Part shown: piece by piece, positions 18,567-27,436 of the stretch
Layout: every line of letters starts with the position of its first letter
Position numbering within the stretch: position 1 is the stretch's first letter
Origin: Streptomyces sp. NBC_01016
Lineage (GTDB): Bacteria; Actinomycetota; Actinomycetes; Streptomycetales; Streptomycetaceae
Reading direction: 5' to 3'
DNA: 64,000 nt
NCBI RefSeq assembly: GCF_026341035.1
Contig: NZ_JAPEOQ010000002.1
Span: 434,001-498,000, forward strand
Translations under genes and position numbers: made by a program
Notes under the pieces: generated by a model
What the model saw: the letters and a program-made list of their open reading frames with translations, nothing else
The model's database searches: none
What the model was told of the DNA's origin: nothing

Positions 18567-20156
18567 TCAGTTCACCGCCACGGCCGACCAGGTGGCTGCC
18601 ACGGCCGCGTGCTCCTTGCTGTCCGCCCCGTACAGGTCCTTGGCTGCCTTCAGCGTCGCCGTGCGTGCGCCCTTGTAGTCCGTCGACGACGTCATGTAGA
18701 TGGTCAGCGCGCGGTACCAGATCTTGCCGAGCTTCTCCTTGCCGATGCCGGTGAGCTTCGACTTGTCGCACGTGGGGCTGTCGTTGTGGACGCCGCCGAT
18801 CGTCTTCGGGCCGCTGCCCTCCGCGAGCAGATACGCGAAGTGGTTCGCGACGCCGGAGGAGTAGTGCACGTCCAGGCCGGCGACGTCGGAGTTCCAGCAG
18901 TCCGCCGACTTGCCGTCGCGGCTCGGCTTGTCCATGAAGCGCAGCGCCGCTGTCTTCGCGCCGGGCTTGACGATCTTCTCGCCGATGAGCCAGTCGCCGG
19001 GGTCGGAGGCGTTCTTCGCGTGGAACTCGACGAGCGTGCCGAAGATGTCGGAGGTGGCCTCGTTGAGGCCGCCGGACTCGCCGGAGTAGGTGAGGGCCGC
19101 GGTGGAGGAGGTGACGCCGTGGGACATCTCGTGGCCCGTGACGTCGAGGGCGACCAGCGGGCCGAACGTCTTGCCGTCGCCGTCCCCGTACGTCATGCAG
19201 AAGCAGTTGTCGTCCCAGAAGGCGTTGTTGTAGTCCTTGCCGTAGTGGACGCGGTTGTACGAGCCCTTGCCGTCGTCGGCTATGCCGATCCGGCCGTGGA
19301 CGTCCTTGTAGTAGTCCCACGTCTGGTCGGTGCCGTACTGGGCGTCCACGGCGGCCGTGCTCCGGTCCGCGGTCTTTCCGGTGCCCCAGTGGTTGTCGGC
19401 GTCCTTGTAGACCTTGGCGGGGGCGCGCTCCAGGCAGATGCCGAGGATGCAGGTGTCGGTCTTGTTGGCGGCGTCGCCGGTGTAAGTGTTGCCGCGGGTG
19501 GAGTCGTCGAGCTGGTAGCCGCCGGAGGAGGCGCGGGTGGTGGTGAGGGGGACGGTGCCGGAGTAGAGGGAGCGGCCGTCGCCCGTGGCCGCGGCGGAGG
19601 TGGCGGTTTCGAGGCTGTCCCAGGCGTCGATCCCGGCGCCGGTGGTGGCGTCGGTGAGGACGGTGCGGGCCATGGGGTTGCCGAGCGAGTCCTTCGCGGC
19701 GGCGGTCGTCCGCCAGGCCAGTTTGGGGCTGCCGTGCAGTGCGTCCACGACGAGTTGCGGCTTGGCCATGAGGCTGTGGAGCACCCTGCCGGGGTTGGCC
19801 TCGCGCAGGAGCGTCGTGGCGAGGTCCGCGGCCTTGGGGGCGGAGAGGCGGGGCGTGGTGGTGGGGACGGAGACGCTGCCGGAGACGGCGCGGTCGGTGC
19901 CCTCGTACGTGCCGTCCGCGGCCTGGTGCACGACGAAGTCCCCGCCGAGCACGGGGAGTTGACCGTACGTGCGGTCGTAACGGGTGTGCCGGGTCCCGTC
20001 GGGGTCGGTGATCACGTCCCGTACGGAGGTGGCCTCGGCGGTGGTGGCGGAGGGGGCCGCGGTCGCCGTGGGGGCGAGGGCGAGGGTGGCGGCGAGGAGG
20101 GTGGCCAGGGTGGTGATGCCGGTGGTGAGGCGCGATGTGGTCCGTATGTGTCTCAT
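18567..20156 (-). CDS. Secreted M4 family (thermolysin-like) metallopeptidase
   Basis: 529 residues from the ATG at 20156, with GGAG eight bases upstream. Layout: signal peptide (residues 1-35, ending TATAAP), FTP/PepSY-type propeptide to about residue 210, then the catalytic domain. The zinc site is GHEMSHG near residue 342 (HExxH) with the third ligand Glu in GGLNEATSDIFG about 24 residues later, and a catalytic His in DVHYSSGVANHF. An extracellular endopeptidase that cuts before hydrophobic residues. Monocistronic, with its promoter in the repeat-rich spacer upstream. Confidence 0.95.
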   Translation of the reverse strand: MRHIRTTSRLTTGITTLATLLAATLALAPTATAAPSATTAEATSVRDVITDPDGTRHTRYDRTYGQLPVLGGDFVVHQAADGTYEGTDRAVSGSVSVPTTTPRLSAPKAADLATTLLREANPGRVLHSLMAKPQLVVDALHGSPKLAWRTTAAAKDSLGNPMARTVLTDATTGAGIDAWDSLETATSAAATGDGRSLYSGTVPLTTTRASSGGYQLDDSTRGNTYTGDAANKTDTCILGICLERAPAKVYKDADNHWGTGKTADRSTAAVDAQYGTDQTWDYYKDVHGRIGIADDGKGSYNRVHYGKDYNNAFWDDNCFCMTYGDGDGKTFGPLVALDVTGHEMSHGVTSSTAALTYSGESGGLNEATSDIFGTLVEFHAKNASDPGDWLIGEKIVKPGAKTAALRFMDKPSRDGKSADCWNSDVAGLDVHYSSGVANHFAYLLAEGSGPKTIGGVHNDSPTCDKSKLTGIGKEKLGKIWYRALTIYMTSSTDYKGARTATLKAAKDLYGADSKEHAAVAATWSAVAVN

Positions 20157-20292
20157 CAGGCGGCTCCGTGGGGACGGTGAGATGAGCGGCAACTTCCTGA
20201 CGCTGGTTCAGTTTTAGGCGGTCATGACAAATGGAGTCCATGGATCCGCGGTGTCGGCCCTGTGAAGGACCGGGGTGGCCCGTGCCCCCGCC

Positions 20293-20393
20293 ACGGGGCT
20301 CCGCCCCGGCCCCCGCGCCTCAAACGCCGGCGGGGCTGGAAAGACCGGGGCTCCGCCCCGGACCCCGCTCCTCAATCGCCGGAGGGGCTTGAT
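20293..20393. repeat. Two copies of a Streptomyces intergenic palindromic repeat
   Basis: Copies at 20293-20339 and 20345-20393 share CGGGGCTCCGCCCCGG, a CCCCGC block, TCAA-N-CGCCGG and GGGGCT(TGAT). Each folds into two GC-rich stems. Further copies occur inverted at 30817-30864 and inside a coding region at 43492-43544. They lie in a 516-base spacer (20157-20672) that carries no gene. Confidence 0.75.
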
Positions 20394-20542
20394 TTGCCCC
20401 GCCCATCTCCCACCACCCGCCCCCTCCGGGGGCGTCGGCCCGACGGGGTGCCCGCCCGGGCCAACGTGCCGCGCAGACCTACGGCCGGCCGTCACCGACT
20501 TGGGCAATCTGCCGCCTTGGGCGGCAGGGTGGGCAAGGCGGC

Positions 20543-20672
20543 GCCCGGTGCGGCGCGCCAGGCTACGAGGGCCCCGGCCCCGGCCGACATGGCGAGACCC
20601 CGGTGCCGCGCACCACGCACGAGGGCCCCCGCCCCGGCGCAGGTGACAGGAACCCGGTGCCGCGCAACAACG
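20543..20672. repeat. 54-base imperfect tandem repeat at the nasA 3' end
   Basis: Two units starting at 20565 and 20619 share ACGAGGGCCCC, GCCCCGGC and CCCGGTGCCGCGCA in the same order, about three-quarters identical. A partial third unit precedes them. The array abuts the nasA stop codon. Confidence 0.6.
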
Positions 20673-22772
20673 TCACCCCACCCGCTCCACCCGCACCGCA
20701 CACACCTTGAATTCCGGCATGCGGGACGTGGGGTCGAGCGCCGGGTTCGTCAGGGTGTTGGCCCGCCCCGCCCCCGGCCAGTGGAACGGCATGAAGAGGG
20801 TGTCCGGGCGGATCGTGGAGGTGAGGTGGGCCGGAGCCTCGACCCGGCCACGGCGCGACGTCACCGCGACCACGTCCCCCTGCGCGACCCCGATCCGCCC
20901 CGCCAGCCGCGGATGCAGCTCCACGAACGCCTCCGGAGCCGCCTTGTTGAGCTCCGGCACGCGCCGCGTCTGGGCCCCGGACTGGTACTGGGCCACGACC
21001 CGCCCCGTCGTCAGATACAGCGGATACTCCGCATCCGGCTCCTCCGCCGCGGGCCGATGCGTCACCGGCACGAACCGCGCCCGCCCGTCCTCCGTGGCGA
21101 ACCGTTCGAGGAAGAGCCGCGGCGTGCCGGGGCCGTCGGCGTCGGCGGCCGCGTCGTCGGAGGAGCACGGCCAGAAGATTCCCTCGCCCTCGGCCAGCCT
21201 GTCGTAGCTGATCCCGGAGTAGTCCGCAGGACCGCCCGCCGACGCCCGCCGCAACTCGTCGAACACCTCCCGCGCATCCGTCGGAAAGCCCTTCTCCAGG
21301 TCGGGTGCGAGACGGGCCGCGAGTTCCTGGAGGACATAAAGGTCCGTACGCACCCCCGGAGGGGGTGTCAGGGCGCGCTGCCGCAGCAGCACCCGCCCCT
21401 CCAGGTTCGTCACCGTGCCGGTCTCCTCGGCCCACTGCGTCACCGGCAGGACCACGTCGGCCAGTTCGGCGGTCTCGGAGAGGACGACATCGGCGACGGC
21501 CAGGAAGTCCAGGGAGCGGATCCGGGACTCGATGTGGGCCGCGCGCGGTGCCGAGACCACCGGGTTCGAGCCCATCAGCAGCAGTGCCTGAATGTCTCCG
21601 CCCAGCGCGTCGAGCAACTCGTACGCCGACCGCCCAGGGCCCGGCAGCGTGTCCGGGTCCACACCCCAGACCTCCGCCACATGCGCCCGCGCCGCCGGAT
21701 CCGTGAGCTTGCGGTAGCCGGGCAACTGGTCCGCCTTTTGGCCGTGTTCGCGGCCGCCCTGACCGTTGCCCTGGCCGGTCAGACACCCGTAACCGGAGTA
21801 CGGCCGGCCCGGCCGCCCCGTCGCGAGCGCCAGGTTGATCCACGCGCCGACCGTGTCCGTGCCCTTGGACTGCTGCTCGGGCCCTCGCGCGGTGAGGACC
21901 ATCGCCCGCTCGGCCGCCGTGAACATGCCGACCGCCTCGCGCAGTTGGGGCACCGGCACGCCCGTGACCCGCTCCACGTACTCCGGCCAGTGCGCCATCG
22001 CCGCCGAACGGGCCTCCTCCCACCCCTGCGTACGGCCGCGTACGTACTCCTCGTCGACCCGGCCCTCCGCGACCACCAGGTGCAGCATCCCGAGCGCGAG
22101 CGCCAGGTCCGTGCCGGGGCGGGGCGCCAGGTGCAGGTCCGCCTGGTCCGCGGTGCGGGTGCGGCGGGGGTCGATCACGATCAATGTGCCGCCGTTGGCC
22201 TTGAGTTCGCTGAGGTAGCGCAGGGCCGGGGGCATGGTCTCGGCCAGGTTCGAGCCGACCAGGATCACGCAGCCCGTACGCGGAATGTCCTCCAGCGGGA
22301 ACGGCAGACCCCGGTCCAGGCCGAAGGCCTTCTGCCCGGCGGCCGCGGCCGACGACATGCAGAACCGGCCGTTGTAGTCGATCTGCGACGTGCCGAGCAC
22401 GATGCGCGCGAACTTGCCGAGCGCGTACGCCTTCTCGTTCGTCAGGCCGCCGCCGCCGAACACGCCGCACGCGTCCGGACCGTGCCCGGTACGCGCGCGT
22501 GCCAGACCGTCCGCGACCTTGTCCAGGGCCTCCTCCCAGGTGGCGGGTGTGAGCCGACCGGTGGCGGGGCTGCGGACCAGTGGCTCCGTGAGCCGCACCT
22601 GGGAGGAGAGCACGGAGGCGGCGCTCTGGCCCTTGCCGCACAGCGCGCCCTGGTTGACCGGGAACTCCGCGCGACCCTCGACCGTGGGCCCTTCGGTGCC
22701 GGGCAGCACGTTCATGCCGCACTGCAGGGCGCAGTACGGGCAGTGGGTGGGCGTCGCCGTGGTGTTGAGCAT
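20673..22772 (-). CDS. nasA: Assimilatory nitrate reductase catalytic subunit
   Basis: 699 residues. A bis-MGD molybdopterin oxidoreductase. The N-terminal [4Fe-4S] site is complete (Cys11, Cys14, Cys18 in CPYCALQC, and Cys45 in LCGKG), and Cys138 in NGRFCMSS is the likely molybdenum ligand. Other family segments are VGSNLAETMPP, VVIDPRRT-like IVIDPRRTRT and FMPFHWPG near the C-terminus. It lacks the extra C-terminal [2Fe-2S] domain of some NasA proteins. It reduces nitrate to nitrite in the cytoplasm, supplying NirBD encoded 8 kb away. A GlnR-like box sits 47 bases upstream. Confidence 0.92.
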   Translation of the reverse strand: MLNTTATPTHCPYCALQCGMNVLPGTEGPTVEGRAEFPVNQGALCGKGQSAASVLSSQVRLTEPLVRSPATGRLTPATWEEALDKVADGLARARTGHGPDACGVFGGGGLTNEKAYALGKFARIVLGTSQIDYNGRFCMSSAAAAGQKAFGLDRGLPFPLEDIPRTGCVILVGSNLAETMPPALRYLSELKANGGTLIVIDPRRTRTADQADLHLAPRPGTDLALALGMLHLVVAEGRVDEEYVRGRTQGWEEARSAAMAHWPEYVERVTGVPVPQLREAVGMFTAAERAMVLTARGPEQQSKGTDTVGAWINLALATGRPGRPYSGYGCLTGQGNGQGGREHGQKADQLPGYRKLTDPAARAHVAEVWGVDPDTLPGPGRSAYELLDALGGDIQALLLMGSNPVVSAPRAAHIESRIRSLDFLAVADVVLSETAELADVVLPVTQWAEETGTVTNLEGRVLLRQRALTPPPGVRTDLYVLQELAARLAPDLEKGFPTDAREVFDELRRASAGGPADYSGISYDRLAEGEGIFWPCSSDDAAADADGPGTPRLFLERFATEDGRARFVPVTHRPAAEEPDAEYPLYLTTGRVVAQYQSGAQTRRVPELNKAAPEAFVELHPRLAGRIGVAQGDVVAVTSRRGRVEAPAHLTSTIRPDTLFMPFHWPGAGRANTLTNPALDPTSRMPEFKVCAVRVERVG

Positions 22773-22818
22773 GCCCCTGAGGGTGCGCCGGGTGTGTTGC
22801 CGGTCGGCGCGCCTGGAG

Positions 22819-22834
22819 GTTACGTAGCCGGAAC
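22819..22834. promoter_or_regulatory. GlnR-like half-box pair upstream of nasA
   Basis: GTTAC-N6-GGAAC matches the GlnR pattern gTnAc-N6-GaAAc at 9 of 10 positions. It lies 47-62 bases before the nasA ATG. Together with the nir box it suggests shared nitrogen control. Confidence 0.5.
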
Positions 22835-22852
22835 GAGCATCTCCCGGCCGTC

Positions 22853-23539
22853 CTACGGACGGCGTGAGGTCGCGCCCAGGGCCTCGCGCACGCCCTGCTC
22901 CTCGCGTCCCAGGAAGTGCGGATCAGGACGCACCACCACGTCGAGCGCCGCCTTCGCCGCCGCGAGCGTCTCCCGCGCCCCGCCCGCGTACCAGGTCACG
23001 TCGTGCGGTTCGGCGACCCCGATCCCGTACGAGGAGACGCCCGCGGCCTCGCACAGCGCCACCGCGCGCCGCGCGTGGAAGTCCTGGGTGACCAGGACGG
23101 CGCGGTCGACGCCGAAGATCTTCTTCGCGCGGACGCAGGAGTCCCAGGTGTCGAAGCCCGCGTAGTCGCTGACGACGGCCCGGGACGGCACCCCGTGGCG
23201 GGTCAGGTACGCGCGCATGGCGTCGGGTTCGTCGTACTCCTCGCGGCTGTTGTCGCCCGTGACCAGGAGCACGCGGACCTTTCCGGTGCGGTACAGCTCG
23301 GCCGCCGCGTCGAGCCGGTGCGCCAGGTACGGCGAGGGCTCCCCGTTCCACAGGCCCGCACCGAACACCACCGCCACCTCGCCGCGCGGCGCGTCCGCCA
23401 CCGTCCGCAGCAGGTCCCCGGTCGACACGAACAGCCAGGTCGCCGGCAGCAGCGCCAGCACACAGACAGCCATCACCACCTGCACCGTCCTGCGTTGCGC
23501 CCTCCTGGTGCGCGGCAGGCGTGGACGTGGCAGACGCAT
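22853..23539 (-). CDS. SanA/YdcF-like DUF218 family protein
   Basis: 228 residues. One N-terminal membrane anchor (VVMAVCVLALLPATWLFV) with a basic start, then a DUF218 Rossmann-like domain: VVFGAGLWNGEPSPYLAHRLDAA, LLVTGDNSREEYDEPDAM and VTQDFHARRAVALC. SanA proteins affect envelope permeability to vancomycin in enterobacteria; the exact activity is unsettled. It lies just upstream of nasA in the same orientation with an 80-base gap that holds the nasA GlnR box, so the two are probably separately transcribed. Confidence 0.88.
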   Translation of the reverse strand: MRLPRPRLPRTRRAQRRTVQVVMAVCVLALLPATWLFVSTGDLLRTVADAPRGEVAVVFGAGLWNGEPSPYLAHRLDAAAELYRTGKVRVLLVTGDNSREEYDEPDAMRAYLTRHGVPSRAVVSDYAGFDTWDSCVRAKKIFGVDRAVLVTQDFHARRAVALCEAAGVSSYGIGVAEPHDVTWYAGGARETLAAAKAALDVVVRPDPHFLGREEQGVREALGATSRRP

Positions 23540-23697
23540 TCGGGACCCCCGGGGCAGTCGTGGCTCGGTGCTGACAGGAGACGCGCCGCGCGGCCGCGTG
23601 GTTGCTCACCGCCGCGCGGCCCGCCCCGTGAACGACCGGCAACCACCCGTCACCGCCCGGCAACAGCCCGGCAACCGGGGACCGGCACGATCTGTTC

Positions 23698-24582
23698 ATG
23701 ACGGACGAGTCGTACGGCCCCATGGACCACGGCACGACCTACCTCGATCACACAGTCGGCACGGCGGGACTCCTCACCATGATCAGCGACCAGCTCGGCA
23801 GCAGACTCAGCCACGTGTCCCCGCTGCGCGGGCACCGGCAGCCGCCCGCCCTCGTGCTCGTGGCGCACGGCAGCCGCGACCCACGGGCCCTGGCCACCGT
23901 CTCCGAGCTCGTCGAGCGGATACGCGAGCGACGCCCCGGCCTCACGGTCCGCCTCGGCCACATCGAGCTCAACGAGCCGCTGCTGAGCGACACCCTCGCC
24001 GACCTGCCCGCGGGCCGGGCCGTCCTCGTGCCGCTACTCCTCTCCCGCGGCCACCACGTCAAGCACGATCTGCCGCGGGCCGCCGACGCCGCCGGGCACC
24101 TGCGCACCCGCGTCGCGGACCCGCTCGGCCCGCACCCGCTGCTCGTCGACGCCCTCCACGACCGGCTCGTCGAGGCCGGCTGGCCCGAGCGGTCCACCGA
24201 CCGCGATCGCCGCCGCGCCGGAGTCGTCCTCGCCGCCGCCGGATCCCGCGATCCGCACGCCGCCGCCGACGTCCGCCGCACGGCCGCGCTCCTCGCCGAC
24301 CGCCTCGGCGTCCCCGTCGTCCCCGGCTACGCCTCCGCCACCGCCCCCGACGTCGCCACGGCCGCCCGCTCCCTCGCCGCCCGCGGCCGCGACCGGATCG
24401 CCGTCGCCTCGTACTTCACCGCCCCCGGCCGCTTCGCCACGGAGACCGCCGCGGCCGCGCCCGGCATCGCCGCGGCCCCGCTCGGCACCCACCCGGCCCT
24501 GGCCCGCCTCGTCCTGCACCGCTACGACCGGGCACCGGCCACGACGGCGTACGCCACGGTGGCGCAGACCGCGTCCGTCTGA
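23698..24582 (+). CDS. Sirohydrochlorin chelatase (CbiX/SirB type)
   Basis: 294 residues containing two homologous halves: LVLVAHGSRDPRAL near residue 58 and VVLAAAGSRDPHAA near 180, each starting a CbiX domain. The metal-site His is in LLLSRGHHVKHDLP. It inserts iron (or cobalt) into sirohydrochlorin, the last step to siroheme, the cofactor of the NirB reductase encoded in this window. It is divergent from the sanA-like gene. The second-half His (AAG instead of AHG) is missing, so only the first site is probably active. Confidence 0.88.
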   Translation: MTDESYGPMDHGTTYLDHTVGTAGLLTMISDQLGSRLSHVSPLRGHRQPPALVLVAHGSRDPRALATVSELVERIRERRPGLTVRLGHIELNEPLLSDTLADLPAGRAVLVPLLLSRGHHVKHDLPRAADAAGHLRTRVADPLGPHPLLVDALHDRLVEAGWPERSTDRDRRRAGVVLAAAGSRDPHAAADVRRTAALLADRLGVPVVPGYASATAPDVATAARSLAARGRDRIAVASYFTAPGRFATETAAAAPGIAAAPLGTHPALARLVLHRYDRAPATTAYATVAQTASV

Positions 24583-24628
24583 GCCGCCGCAGACCCCGGT
24601 TGTCGGTGGCTGCCCTTACTGTCAGGAC

Positions 24629-25960
24629 ATGGAAGGCAGCGACACATACGACGAGGTGGCGGTCGAGCGCTGGGCCCCCGAGCCCGACAAGCGCCCGGGG
24701 CGCACGGCGTTCCAGCGCGACCGGGCCAGGGTGCTGCACTCGTCGGCGCTGCGCCGCCTCGCGGGCAAGACCCAGGTCGTCACGCCGGGCACCCTTGGCC
24801 ACCACTGGGACGCGAGCCCGCGCACGCGGCTCACGCACTCCCTCGAATGCGCCCAGGTGGGGCGGGAGTTGGGCGCCGCGCTCGGCTGCGACCCCGACCT
24901 CGTCGAGACGGCCTGCCTCTCGCACGACCTGGGCCACCCGCCCTTCGGGCACAACGGCGAGCAGGCGCTCAACGAGGTGGCGGAGGACTGCGGCGGCTTC
25001 GAGGGGAACGCGCAGTCGCTGCGTCTGCTGACCCGCATCGAGCCCAAGCGCTTCGCGCGCAGCGACAGTTCCGGCCGGCTGACCAGCGTAGGACTCAACC
25101 TGACGCGGGCCGCGCTTGACGCCGCGACGAAGTACCCGTGGCCGCGCGGCGAGCACCCCAGTGACCCCGAGTCGCTGAAATTCGGGGTCTACGAGGACGA
25201 CCGCCCGGTCTTCGACTGGATCAGGAAGACGTCTCCCGGCCGCCGCACCTGCTTCGAGGCGCAGGTCATGGACTGGTCGGACGACGTGGCGTACTCCGTG
25301 CACGACCTCGAAGACGGCCTGCACGCGGGGCACTTGGATCCGAACGTGCTGCACGCCGAGCCCGAGCGCGCCGACATCTTCGCCGTCGCCATCGGACGCT
25401 ACGTTCCCGAGGGCACGGATCCCGCCGAGCTCTCCGCGGCCCTCGACCGCCTCCTCGACCAGGAGTGGTGGCCGCACGGCTACGACGGCACTGCGGTCGC
25501 CCAGGCCGGGCTCAAGGACGCGACCAGCCAGCTGATCGGGCGTTTCTGCCTCGCCGCCGAGGGCGCGACACGCGCGAGATACGGCACGGGCCGTTTGACA
25601 CGGTACGTGGCCGAGCTGGTGGTCCCGCGCGCCGCCCGGTACGAGTGCGCGGTGCTCAAGGCGGTCGCCGACCGGTATGTGATGCAGCGCCCCCAGCAGG
25701 AGCGGCTCCGGGCCGACCAGCGCATCGTGGTCGCCGAGTTGGCGCAGGCGCTGGTCGCCCGCGCGCCCGACGGCCTCGACCCGCAGTTCCGCGCCCTCTT
25801 CGACGCGGCGCCCGACGACCGCGCGAAGAAGCGGGTGATCGTCGATCAGATCGCCTCCCTGACCGACGCCTCGGCCCGTTCCCTTCACGCGCGGCTTACC
25901 GTCGCCGGGCATCATCGAGAGGAAGACGCGACCACTGGGCGTGACGAAAAGATGCCCTGA
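24629..25960 (+). CDS. dgt: Deoxyguanosinetriphosphate triphosphohydrolase
   Basis: 443 residues. An HD-domain enzyme: TRLTHSLECAQVGRELG gives the first His, and SHDLGHPPFGHNGEQALNE holds the His-Asp pair and following metal ligands near residues 92-110; MDWSDDVAYSVHD supplies the last Asp. It cleaves dGTP (or other dNTPs) to deoxynucleoside and triphosphate, balancing the dNTP pool. It lies two genes before DNA primase, fitting a replication neighbourhood. The preceding chelatase ends 46 bases upstream. Confidence 0.95.
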   Translation: MEGSDTYDEVAVERWAPEPDKRPGRTAFQRDRARVLHSSALRRLAGKTQVVTPGTLGHHWDASPRTRLTHSLECAQVGRELGAALGCDPDLVETACLSHDLGHPPFGHNGEQALNEVAEDCGGFEGNAQSLRLLTRIEPKRFARSDSSGRLTSVGLNLTRAALDAATKYPWPRGEHPSDPESLKFGVYEDDRPVFDWIRKTSPGRRTCFEAQVMDWSDDVAYSVHDLEDGLHAGHLDPNVLHAEPERADIFAVAIGRYVPEGTDPAELSAALDRLLDQEWWPHGYDGTAVAQAGLKDATSQLIGRFCLAAEGATRARYGTGRLTRYVAELVVPRAARYECAVLKAVADRYVMQRPQQERLRADQRIVVAELAQALVARAPDGLDPQFRALFDAAPDDRAKKRVIVDQIASLTDASARSLHARLTVAGHHREEDATTGRDEKMP

Positions 25961-26038
25961 TCGGGCCACGCCCCCTTCCCGCATTACGCTGCGTGCGGGA
26001 CGCTCGCATATGACGGCATGGCAATGAGGAGGCATCAA

Positions 26039-27304
26039 GTGGTCGACGCGGACCAGACGTTCGTCATCGTCGGGGGAGGGCTCGCCGGAGCCAAGACCGC
26101 CGAGACACTTCGTTCGGAGGGGTTCACCGGGCGGGTGATCCTCATCGGTGACGAACGGGACCACCCGTACGAACGACCGCCCTTGTCGAAGGGCTACCTC
26201 CAGGGCAAGGAGGAGCGCGACAGCGTCTTCGTCCACGAACCGGCCTGGTACGCGAGCAACGACATCGAGCTGCACCTCGGCCAGACGGTCACCACGATCG
26301 ACCGCGCGGAGAAGACCGTGCGGCTCGGCGAGGGCACCGTCGTCCGCTACGACAAGCTGCTGCTCGCCACCGGCGCGGAGCCGCGCCGCCTCGACATCCC
26401 CGGCACCCACCTCGCGGGCGTCCACCACCTGCGCCGCCTCGCCCACGCCGAGCGTCTCAAGGGCGTGCTGGCCTCGCTCGGCAGGGACAACGGACACCTG
26501 GTGATCGCCGGCGCCGGCTGGATCGGCCTGGAGGTCGCGGCGGCCGCCCGTGAGTACGGTGCGGAGGTCACCATCGTCGAGCCGGAGGCCACGCCGCTGC
26601 ACTCCGTGCTCGGCCCCGAGGTCGGCCAGATCTTCGCCGAGCTGCACGGCGACCACGGCGTCCGCTTCCACTTCGGCGCCAGGCTCACCGAGATCACCGG
26701 CCAGGACGGCATGGTCCTCGCCGCCCTCACCGACGACGGCGAGGAGCACCCGGCGCACGATGTGCTGGCCGCGATCGGCGCCGCCCCGCGCACCGGGCTC
26801 GCCGAGGCCGCGGGCCTCGAGCTCGCCGACCGGGCGCACGGCGGCGGCATCGCCGTGGACGCGACGCTGCGCACCTCCGACCCCGACATCTACGCGGCGG
26901 GCGACGTGGCGGCGGTCCGGCACCCGCTCTTCGACGACCGGCTGCGCGTCGAGCACTGGGCGAACGCGCTGAACGGCGGGCCGGCCGCGGCCCGCGCCAT
27001 GCTCGGCAAGGACGTCAGCTACGACCGCGTGCCGTACTTCTTCTCCGACCAGTACGACCTGGGCCTGGAGTACTCGGGCTGGGCGCCCCCGGGCTCGTAC
27101 GACCAGGTGGTGCTGCGCGGGGACGCGGGCAAGCGCGAGTTCATCGCGTTCTGGCTGAAGGACGGCCAGGTCCTCGCGGGGATGAACGTGAATGTGTGGG
27201 ACGTCACGGAGCAGATCCAGCGGCTGATCAGGTCCGGGGCCAGGCCCGGGGTCGAGCGCCTTTCGGACCCGTCGGTTCCGCTCGGTGATCTTCTGGACCA
27301 GTGA
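26039..27304 (+). CDS. FAD-dependent NAD(P)/ferredoxin reductase
   Basis: 421 residues from the GTG at 26039, selected because GAGGAGG lies seven bases upstream; two earlier ATGs at 26018 and 26024 lack an RBS. Rubredoxin/ferredoxin-reductase type: FVIVGGGLAGAKTAE (FAD), PYERPPLSKGYL, LVIAGAGWIGLEVAA (NAD), and YAAGDVAAV. The C-terminal reductase domain ends with WDVTEQIQRLI. Such enzymes shuttle electrons from NAD(P)H to a ferredoxin serving P450 or dioxygenase systems. No partner gene is adjacent. Confidence 0.9.
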   Translation: MVDADQTFVIVGGGLAGAKTAETLRSEGFTGRVILIGDERDHPYERPPLSKGYLQGKEERDSVFVHEPAWYASNDIELHLGQTVTTIDRAEKTVRLGEGTVVRYDKLLLATGAEPRRLDIPGTHLAGVHHLRRLAHAERLKGVLASLGRDNGHLVIAGAGWIGLEVAAAAREYGAEVTIVEPEATPLHSVLGPEVGQIFAELHGDHGVRFHFGARLTEITGQDGMVLAALTDDGEEHPAHDVLAAIGAAPRTGLAEAAGLELADRAHGGGIAVDATLRTSDPDIYAAGDVAAVRHPLFDDRLRVEHWANALNGGPAAARAMLGKDVSYDRVPYFFSDQYDLGLEYSGWAPPGSYDQVVLRGDAGKREFIAFWLKDGQVLAGMNVNVWDVTEQIQRLIRSGARPGVERLSDPSVPLGDLLDQ

Positions 27305-27436
27305 GTTGATCTTCTGGAGCGGTGACAGAAGTGTCAGTGGCGGCCCGTGCTGTGTCTTCTGGGGGCAACCCCCAGACCCCCGGCCGAAAAGACCAGGGGG
27401 TACGGGAGTGTCAGTGGGCACCCGTAGAATTGCCGC

